NCBI RefSeq assembly: GCF_041146795.1
Contig: NC_135187.1
Location: 3,235,556-3,299,555 of the forward strand
DNA: 64,000 nucleotides
Direction: 5' to 3'
Origin: Maylandia zebra
Lineage: Eukaryota; Chordata; Actinopteri; Cichliformes; Cichlidae
Every line of letters starts with the position of its first letter. The stretch's first letter is position 1. The notes under the pieces were generated by a model. The model had not been told where the DNA came from. It saw nothing but the letters and a program-made list of their open reading frames with translations, and made no database searches. Shown in pieces: positions 56,547 through 64,000 of this stretch. The translations under genes and the position numbers were made by a program.

Positions 56547-57496
56547 GAGATCGGTTGGGGAGATACTATGGAGAGGTCAACCTGCGAGACGCTCAACGAA
56601 GCCAGAAGACCTGGTATGACCAACAGGCCCGGCAACGTGAATTTCAACCTGGTCAAAAGGTGTTGTTACTTCTCCCGTCAGCCAACAGTAAACTTCTGGC
56701 GAAATGGCAAGGGCCATACACAGTTCTTCGCAGAATGGGGCCAGTGACCTATGAGATTCATCATCCTGAAAAGAGGAAACCGAAGCAGACTTACCATGTG
56801 AATCTCCTGAAAGAATGGGAAGAGCGTTCCCACCAGGCCCCTGCGAAAGCTCTGATGGCAAGAGAAGTGCCAAGAGAAGGGAAGCCAGAACCCGAGCAGG
56901 GAGCCGATCCGATGTCTCCGGTGCTGACTCATCTTACCCCACAGCAGGCTGCTGAGCTATTCCAAGTCCTTTGGGAGACTCCATCTCTGTGTTCAGTTAA
57001 CCCCGGCAGGACCACCCTTGTCGAACATGTGATACGCCTAAAGGATGGACATCCCATCCGCCAACGTCCATACCGGGTTCCACAACACCTAGTGGATAAA
57101 CTGCGACAGGAGGTGGAGAAGATGCTGGAGCTTGGGGTGATAGAGCCGTCCTGCTCAGAGTGGTGTAGCCCGGTGGTCATCATCTTCAAAGATGGCTCCC
57201 TACGCATCTGCATTGATTTCCGGAAGCTTAATTCCATTTCAGAGTTTGATGCCTACCCCATGCCTCGAACCGAGGATTTGCTGGAGAAGATCGGAGCGGC
57301 CAGGTACATCACCACCTTGGATCTTTGCAAAGGTTACTGGCAAGTGCCACTGGAGGAGTCTTCTCGACCGTACACCGCCTTCAGGACACCTGCCGGCCTG
57401 TTCCAGTTCACGGTGATGCCATTTGGCCTACATGGGGCACCGGCCACCTTCCAAAGGCTGATGGACAAATTACTACAGGACTTTAATAGACAGTAA
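56375..57496 (+). pseudogene. Gmr1-like integrase C terminus and truncated reverse transcriptase
   Basis: The integrase C-terminal domain (GFSPFELLYGWDVQG, KVLLLLPSANSKLLAKWQGP) is followed by the start of RT (PYRVPQHLVDKLRQEVEKML, ICIDFRKLNSI, YITTLDLCKGYWQVPL, FTVMPFGLHGAPATFQRLMD). The sequence ends just before the catalytic YxDD box, so the polymerase is incomplete. Confidence 0.88.
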
Positions 57497-57497
57497 T

Positions 57498-58770
57498 ATA
57501 TGATGAGTACATACACATAAAACACACACACACACACACACACACTGCAGTTATTTATATTTCCTATCACCTTAAATCTTCACTCAAAAGTGTATATACA
57601 GATGTATTATACATAAGAGACAAATATTGTTCGTTTAATATGTTGGCATTATTACATTTGGCTCAATGCTTACATACATGTGTAAAAAGAAAATGTACGA
57701 GCTGTGGTAACTGTGTCTGATAAAATGAAGAGTAGACTGATATAGTAAATATTCCTTTATTGGGTGAGAAAATCAGACCATGTCATAACTGCTGTAAGTC
57801 ACACAGAATAGATATCAGAGCCTTAAACAGGCTGACGTCTGCTAAATGGGTCAAACTGGGCAGAAAGTCTACAAACACATAACATCCTTATAGAATATGA
57901 TGTAACACTATAGATCAACTTAGCTCAGAATATATAAAGCATATAAACAATTACAGCAATATGATGCAACAAACACAGCAGCTACTGATCCAAAATACTC
58001 AAAGCTTCATAGAACTGAAACCAACATTTATTTTTACATACTTTAGGTTTCTGAACATTAAACTTGTTGCTGCCTTTCATAGTGTGTAACTTGAAGGCCC
58101 TGAGTACTTTCTCCCACACTGAAAACACTGGGATGATAACATTATGTGAACATTACCTAATAAGACTGATTCAGCACAGACAGTTATGTTAAACTTTCCT
58201 AGCAGTCCTTCACAAACAGGGAACAGTCTGTCTATTCTCTCCATCTGTCAGCAGACGGGGTCAAAAAAATCGGATTTTATGCGCTTTCGCCTGCAGTGTG
58301 AACGTAGCCTTAGTTCTATCTTCGCCATCCTCACTTTTTTTTGTGTGTTTTCACCTGTTGGAATAAAAGCTCACTCGCATCACAGCCTGTGCCTGAATCT
58401 TGGGTCCTTCATTCATAACACCATGCAGCTTGACTCAGAAACCGTGACAATAAGAATAAAATGAGACTAAAAAGTAAGTAATAGTAAAAGTAATAAATAT
58501 AAAATAATGTATTTTTGATGATTCAATTTTTTTGACTATCCACTCTGTGCATAAGAAATGTTTAAACTGTAGAGATACAATCATTTTGGTGCTGTAAGAT
58601 TAGCATTTTGTAATGTTTGAAATATTAATCTAATATAATGTGTTTCTGGCACTTCTCCCCCTGCAAATTTGTGTCTTTGTCTCATTTTCTCTGTATCTCT
58701 TTGTACAACTTTATAGTGACAAAAAAGGCTTTCTATTCTATTCTAACTTGCATGTTTCTGTCAGTCTGAT
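57498..58770. other. Interval to V7
   Basis: A short CA tract at 57,520-57,545, otherwise AT-rich without recognised genes. 58,250-58,470 may be a small repeat fragment. Confidence 0.5.
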
Positions 58771-58788
58771 CATTTCCATAGAGAGGCA

Positions 58789-58796
58789 CTTTGCAT
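58789..58796 (+). promoter_or_regulatory. Octamer-like promoter element of V7
   Basis: CTTTGCAT in the conserved V promoter block. Confidence 0.75.
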
Positions 58797-58914
58797 CAGC
58801 AGCACCATGCTCCAGTGCTCTGGGAGAGTTTATAGTCCTGAGAGTTGAACACTGGATGACTGACAGCTGTCCTTCATCACAACAGAAGCCACAGAAATCC
58901 TCCTCATCAAAAAC

Positions 58915-59388
58915 ATGACTTTGATCTGCGTCCTCATCTGGACTCTCCTCTGCTGCTGCTTCACAGGTAAAGTCCAGAGAATCAAACTCCTCTCCTCTAT
59001 CAACATCTGTCCCTCTGAAATGAAGCCCACAAAACCATGAAGCTGCTTTATGTTTTTGTCTCTGTGTCCTCAGAGTCCAGAGGACAATATACAGTGACTC
59101 AGCCTGGAGCAGTGAGCTCTGCTGTGGGAGGAACTGTGAGCATCAAGTGTACGACCAGTCAGCGTGTAGATAGTGGGAACCGTTTAGCCTGGTACCAACA
59201 GAAAGATGGAGGAGTTCCTAAACTGCTCATTTACTATGCTAGCACTCAACAATCAGGGATTCCAGCTCGTTTTACAGGCAGTGGATCAAACTCTGACTTC
59301 ACTCTGACCATCAGTGGAGTCCAGGCTGAAGATGCAGCAGTTTATTACTGTCAGAGTGGTCACTATCCTAACAGTCAGTATGTGTTCA
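58915..59388 (+). CDS. IgL V segment V7 (leader 58915-58966, V exon 59074-59388)
   Basis: Complete V gene with the standard leader and intron. The mature start is [10 protein letters not shown] (QITVTQ in V2, V3, V5 and V6). CDR1 is RVDSGNR, followed by [17 protein letters not shown]. Both cysteines intact. The nearest J segments in the window are those of cluster 3, about 7 kb to the left; another cluster may lie to the right, outside the window. Confidence 0.95.
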
Positions 59389-59416
59389 CACAGTGAAAAA
59401 CAGTCGTACAAAAACC
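59389..59416 (+). other. V7 recombination signal (12-RSS)
   Basis: CACAGTG, 12-base spacer, ACAAAAACC. Confidence 0.96.
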
Positions 59417-59494
59417 TCCCTCAGTCAGACTGAACAGAAACTGAAGTGACTGCTGCAGCTGGAAGATACTGCAGAGACTGATACAGTTCACTGA

Positions 59495-59495
<1 letters not shown>

Positions 59496-59554
<59 letters not shown>
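59496..59554. repeat. (CA)n microsatellite behind V7
   Basis: About 59 bases of CA at the conserved distance. Confidence 0.95.
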
Positions 59555-59556
<2 letters not shown>

Positions 59557-60087
59557 TAGATCTCTTAAACAAATACCATCATTTTTGCACAGCAAGCAAA
59601 AGTTGGAGAAAGTCTCGGGAAACAATCTCTCATCTTGCAAAAATTATTTCTCTGAAATGAAGCTCCCAAATCCATGATGTGTACGATTATGATAAAGAAA
59701 GCTGAGCAGTGTATTGAAAAAAGCTTGGCTATGACCTTTGAGCTCAGCTTAAAAATATAGATCTGTGAAGGCTCTCAGTCATCCAGGTGCTCGTACTCTA
59801 AGGAGCCAGCAAACCTACAAAATGTCTTTGGGGCAAGACTTCATTCCCTCTCACCTACTCGAGGATGACAGTGTGGAAATAAGTGTGCAGTCAGTTATTA
59901 ATACTCGTCTTCTACCTGGGTGTTGTTGGGTCTGTGTTTCCACAAGCCCCGCTGGTTTAGAGACTAATTCATCATGAAGAAAACGAGACAGTCAGCGATC
60001 GATCGATTTATTTGCAATGGAGGCCTCGTCGGTGTCTACCACAAAATGACCCCAACGACGGCCTCCGCTTGCTGCCTTTTATTGGGA

Positions 60088-60130
<43 letters not shown>

Positions 60131-60213
60131 GCTGGTGCCAGGAGTCCAGCGGTCCACCTAAACAAAAGGCTCTTATACTTAAACAGATACAGAGTAGGTG
60201 TCCTCCCATACTA
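59555..60213. other. Interval V7 to Tc1 fragment
   Basis: Contains a GT microsatellite at about 60,090-60,128. No gene recognised. The DNA from about 59,980 appears to continue after the Tc1 fragment and may be an older repeat. Confidence 0.5.
60090..60128. repeat. (GT)n microsatellite
   Basis: About 39 bases of GT. Confidence 0.92.
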
Positions 60214-60745
60214 CACTCAACAAAAATATAAACGCAACACCTTTGTTACTGCTCCCATTCCCCATGGGATGGACGTAGAGACCTAAAATTCATTCCAGAT
60301 ACACAATATAACCATCCCTCCCAAACAGTGGTCACAAATCAGTCCAAATGTGTGGTAGTGGGCACATCTGCTATATTGAGATAATCCATCCCACCTCACA
60401 GGTGTGCCACATCAGGATGCTGATCTGACATCATGAGTAGTGCACAGGTGTACCTCAGACTGCCCACAACAAAAGGCCACCCTGGAATGTGCAGTTTTGT
60501 CTCACAGCAAAATGCCACAGATGCCACAAGCAATGAGGGAGCGTGCAACTGGCATGCTGACAGCAGGAATGTCAACCAGATCTGTCACCCGTGCATTGAA
60601 TGTTCACTTCTCAACCATAAGCCGTCTCCACAGGCGTTTCAGAGAATATGGCAGCACATCCAACCGGCCTCACAACCGCAGACCTCGTGTAACCACACCA
60701 GCCCAGGACCTCCACATCCAGCAGGTTCACCTAATAATAACCACT
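60214..60745 (+). mobile_element. Tc1/mariner element, 5' part only
   Basis: Starts at a TA with CACTCAACAAAAATATAAAC, the terminus of a widespread Tc1-like family. It carries the first part of the transposase and is cut near 60,745; a repeated AAGAAGAGAGCCTGAC marks the break. Confidence 0.85.
60512..60745 (+). pseudogene. Tc1-like transposase N-terminal fragment
   Basis: From ATG at 60,512: MPQMPQAMRERATGML, then SVTRALNVHFSTISRLHRRF and RPHNRRPRVTTPAQD, the paired-like helix-turn-helix DNA-binding part of Tc1-type transposases. The DDE domain is missing. Confidence 0.85.
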
Positions 60746-62940
60746 TCAGCCAAGAAGAGAGCCTGACAAGAAGAGAGCCTGACGAGCCCAGTTGTAAGTA
60801 AGCTATTAAGACTCGACTGTACACCGTGTTCGTGTTTTCCTCCGAAACAATAAGTTCCGTTGGAGCAGCCTTTCAACGCCTCTCTCTGTCTCTCGCAAGA
60901 AAAATTGACCCACACAACAAAGTAAAGCTATTTTTCGGCTACGAGCCGACAGGGACCCCGCCGTATTAGTCAGAGGTCCCTTTACTACAGTTCGGAGTCG
61001 CGGACCTTCAGTAATAGTAATAAATCACCCAGCAATAGTACATTCACGTTGTTGTAAAAAGCATGATAATATATTAAGTAATCCAAAGTATTCAGAATAC
61101 GTTACTCTCATTGAGTAACGTAACGGAATACGTTACAGAATACATTTTGGGGCATGTATTCTGTATTCTGTAACGGAATACATTTTAAAAGTAACCTTCC
61201 CAACACTGGTCACACAAACAGCAAATATTGTCAAAAAAGTAAGAGCTATTTGGGGGTGCTTTGATTCATTTTGGGGGTGCTGAAGCACCCCCAAAATGGA
61301 CTAAAATCGCCCCTGGTTAAAACTACTCAAAAAGCATCTCTAGTTAATGTTGTAATAGTTTGTGTTTTAAGGGAGGATTTGGGGAGTTTTTTTGTTTTTG
61401 ATATTTTAAGCCACACTTCACATGAGTTGGTGGCCGCAATGCACCATATTCTGCTCTTGCTCTTGACGAAGGCGGTCGCACTTTTCTCCTCTCCTCCTCC
61501 TCTCCCTTAGCTTCCCTGCTTAGCCTCTTATGTCCTTGTCTAGTTCAAACCCCCACAAGGCTGCACGCTGGGATTGGAACGATGGGAGAGGTGTGACTTT
61601 CTCAAAATGGGCTCATTGAGTCATCACGGATAAGATCTTGGAGAGGCTACGGCTGCTGTGAATACTCAGAATAAGATCTCTGACTGCAGACTGGATACAT
61701 CTCGGAAGGGCTCGCCCAGAATAACATCTCTGGGCGCAAATCGGATGACATCTCGGGGAGGCACACTGCCGTGAGTTCTCAGAATCGGCTCCTTGAGCAC
61801 AAGAATGACAACATCACAGAACGCAAGTATGGCGAAGCTCGCGGCTCTCCAACGGGAGATTGAGAGACCAGTATTGGACTGTAGAACTGCTTTGAAATTC
61901 ATATGAGCTGTTCGCACTAAAGTAAAAAATACCATCACTTATGCGGATACCCCCTTTGGTGCCAGCTCTGGTCTCAAGCCTGGAGCTGAACAACAACACC
62001 CTGATAACGACTGTGTTTAGTCTGTTCCTTCCCATTCCATGCAAGGCCACCTGGGTTGGCTGGAAGACTGTTTACTTAGCCTGGCAGGGCAAAAGACACT
62101 GTCTCAGCTGAACTCTGGACACGCACACACATACAGACACAGACATATGTACACATGCAGATGTGCACTCATCCCCCTCCCTTTCCAAACGCCTTCAACG
62201 CTTATTCCCTTCCGATGCTGACGGGGATCAAGGAGACCAGCGTTTATGCTGCAGGCCCGGATGCACTGTCTACACTAGCTGTCTCTCACCCTTTACCCAC
62301 CCCTGTTGCTTGTCATGTGTTTCTTTGGTGTATCAAGAGTTTTTTTCATGTGCAGAGGTGTTTTTTTCTGTTCTCAAACTGAACTGTGACAGTTTAGTAA
62401 AAAGTTAGTTTTTATGTCCAAATTAATTTGTTCATGTTAATGAAGCTGTAAGTTTGTAATAAAATCAGCTTTTCTGATTTGATTGTTTTAGTTTTCTTTT
62501 AATTTGAGTAATAGACATTTTTAATTTTTCTTTTTTTAAAAGGATGCGTAATAGTGACCTCATTACTTATGAGTGATGTGATACTGTTTCATTTGTGACA
62601 CCAAGAGTTTAGCTGACTCGTCATCCTGCTTGTTTTTTTAAGGACTTATTTCAGGTCATTAACTTATCATCTCATATCCAGTAGCTCTTTTTCTCTTTTG
62701 TGAGTCACTTTTTTGAGGAAATATTTGTTGAAGGACATTATTTTCCAGATGCAGTTTAAAATGTTGTGCTTTTTGAAGTTTTGTATTAGCAAAACTTTTT
62801 ACACAAGAGTCATAAATGTGTTAACATAACATAAATAAATTAACAGGTGTTTTACAAGTTGAAACAAACCTACTTTCTCTCCACTAGATGTCATAAATGA
62901 TTGAATTCTTCAGTTTTCACTGAGGGTAAAACACCCTGTT
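60746..62940. other. Interval Tc1 fragment to V8
   Basis: No gene. 61,080-61,215 resembles the end of an hAT-type element (GTTAC-rich, ending CCCAACACTG), and 61,240-61,310 the end of another (GCACCCCCAAAATGG...CGCCCCTG). 61,560-62,170 is mid-GC with repetitive GATCT-type phrases and unclassified. The rest is AT-rich. Confidence 0.5.
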
Positions 62941-62971
62941 ATGTTGAGGACAGCTCCAGCTGACTCTGTGT

Positions 62972-62979
62972 GTTTGCAT
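62972..62979 (+). promoter_or_regulatory. Octamer-like promoter element of V8
   Basis: GTTTGCAT matches seven of eight octamer bases, 95 bases before the leader ATG. The surrounding promoter differs from that of V2 to V7. Confidence 0.7.
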
Positions 62980-63073
62980 ATGTGTCCTGCCTCTCTGCTC
63001 ACAGCTGTTAAGAGGCCAGTGTTGATCAGTGGCTGCCCAGGCCTTTCAGAGCCACTCACACACCAGCAGCACA

Positions 63074-63542
63074 ATGATGATGTCACTGACTCTACTGCTG
63101 GCCACCCTGGGGCTCCTTGTTCAGGGTGAGACTCTCTGTGGAAACTTTGCTTCAGCATGCAGCCAGGTTCACCAGAAATTATCCTCGAATGTTTGGATGT
63201 TCATCATCTCAGTAACTCTTCTTCTCTTTTTCATGTTTTCAGGTTCATCAGGAGAACAAGTCCTGACTCAGACTCCTGGATCTCAGTCTGTTGTTCCAGG
63301 ACAGACTGTCTCTGTCAGATGTAAATCCAGTTCAAGTGTTCACTCAAACCTCCACTGGTACCTTCAAAAGGACGGAGAATCTCCCAAACTCTTAATTTAT
63401 TATGCTACCAACCGTCAGTCTGGCATTTCAGATCGTTTCAGTGGAAGTGGATCTGGGACTGACTACACCCTGACTATCAGCAGAGTTCAGGCTGAAGATG
63501 CAGGAGTTTATTACTGTCAGCACTATAACACGTGGCCGTTCA
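63074..63542 (+). CDS. IgL V segment V8, divergent family (leader 63074-63125, V exon 63243-63542)
   Basis: V gene of a second subfamily. The leader exon is 52 nt like the others but encodes [17 protein letters not shown], with three possible ATG starts; donor GTGAGA, acceptor TTTTCAG. The V exon reads [23 protein letters not shown]1 about [46 protein letters not shown] and [15 protein letters not shown]. Both disulphide cysteines are intact and there is no stop. It is followed by a nonamer but a poor heptamer, so its ability to rearrange is doubtful. Confidence 0.92.
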
Positions 63543-63570
63543 CCTAGTGATACAATGCTGTACAAAAACC
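63543..63570 (+). other. V8 recombination signal with damaged heptamer
   Basis: At the position aligned with the other V signals the heptamer is CCTAGTG, two substitutions from CACAGTG in the critical CAC. The 12-base spacer and the nonamer ACAAAAACC are kept. Confidence 0.85.
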
Positions 63571-64000
63571 TCCCTCAGCTGAAGAGGAACTGAGAATAAA
63601 GAAAAGCGTATCTGAGACAACAGCTGCTTAGAAAAATTTAATTTTTGACAATTAAGTAATGATAACATTTTCCATATTTTTTCTGTGCTTTCTTTTCCTT
63701 TATTACCTTATTATCTTAAACTGAGTGAGAAAAAAATTACCTCAAATATTTAGTACATTTTTCCCCTTAAACAATAAAACTGCAGAAGTGTAGAGCTGCC
63801 ACCCAGGCAGAAGAAAAGTAGAGCTATATCACGTTATCATGTGAAAACTTTATTGTTTTGACAATATAATTTTCATATTTGAACAACATAAAAGCATGTT
63901 ATTACAGTATACATAATTATCACGTATTGTAGAAATGTAAAAGGTTTTTGTTGTAATGTGATAATTCACGATAGTTCGCGCTGACGTCTATCCCAACGTA
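63571..64000. other. Right edge, non-coding
   Basis: After a short stretch still similar to the DNA behind other V genes (CTCCCTCAG) it is AT-rich and nothing is recognised. Confidence 0.55.

Larger units (their letters stand above)
53140..57497 (+). mobile_element. Gmr1-like gypsy retrotransposon, 3'-truncated
   Basis: A probable 5' LTR (start uncertain; TATAAAA at 53,257, AATAAA at 53,422, end near 53,499) is followed by primer site TGGTGTCAGAAGTGGGAT (53,502-53,519), one mismatch from a tRNA-Leu complement. Then gag with a SCAN-like domain, protease, integrase and finally reverse transcriptase. Integrase before RT is the hallmark of Gmr1-like gypsy elements. The sequence stops inside RT at about 57,497, and no RNase H or 3' LTR follows. 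Confidence 0.88.

Noticed and set aside
61666..62221. Possible short gene with mid-GC content
   Set aside because: No domain, start context or splice structure could be supported; left as an unclassified interval.

Overview
The window is vertebrate genomic DNA from a teleost fish, most likely a percomorph such as a cichlid (the lineage is inferred). The reasons are kappa-like immunoglobulin light-chain (IgL) segments in the fish cluster layout, together with Rex1-like, Rex3-like, Gmr1-like, Tc1, hAT and Harbinger repeats and abundant CA microsatellites. It carries part of an IgL locus. All eight V segments (V1 to V8) lie on the + strand and carry 12-spacer recombination signals (RSS). All three constant exons (C1 to C3) and all eight J segments lie on the - strand, and each J carries a 23-spacer RSS. 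V-to-J joining must therefore proceed by inversion, as is known for several teleost IgL loci.

Layout. 1-8.5 kb: V1 (cut by the window start), an hAT element, V2, then C1 and J1 in opposite orientation, and an old LINE 3' end. 8.6-18.8 kb: V3, a second LINE 3' end, V4 (with an inverted piece of leader intron), a Tc1 relic split by a LINE, a V fragment, an L2-like LINE relic, and V5. 20.5-32.8 kb: C2 and J2a, J2b and J2c. J2b and J2c are about 10.6 kb apart because of a nested stack of transposons: Rex3-like, inside it Rex1-like, inside that an hAT element and an L1/Tx1-like LINE. 33-46 kb: a repeat-rich stretch holding several MITEs and a nearly complete Ty3/gypsy element with 380-bp LTRs, itself interrupted by a Harbinger element and sitting inside an hAT MITE. 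46-52 kb: V6, C3 and four J segments (J3a to J3d). 53.1-57.5 kb: a 3'-truncated Gmr1-like gypsy element (integrase ahead of reverse transcriptase), broken by a SINE. 58.7-63.6 kb: V7, a Tc1 fragment, and V8, a divergent V with a damaged recombination heptamer.

How it works together. Each V has an octamer-like element, a 52-nt leader exon, a short intron, a V exon and a 12-RSS. Each J has a 23-RSS, a 38-nt coding part and a splice donor that joins the C exon in a fixed phase. Inversion between a V and a J on either side of a C exon brings V, J and C into one transcriptional orientation. Everything else identified is transposon-derived or unassigned; no other host gene was recognised.
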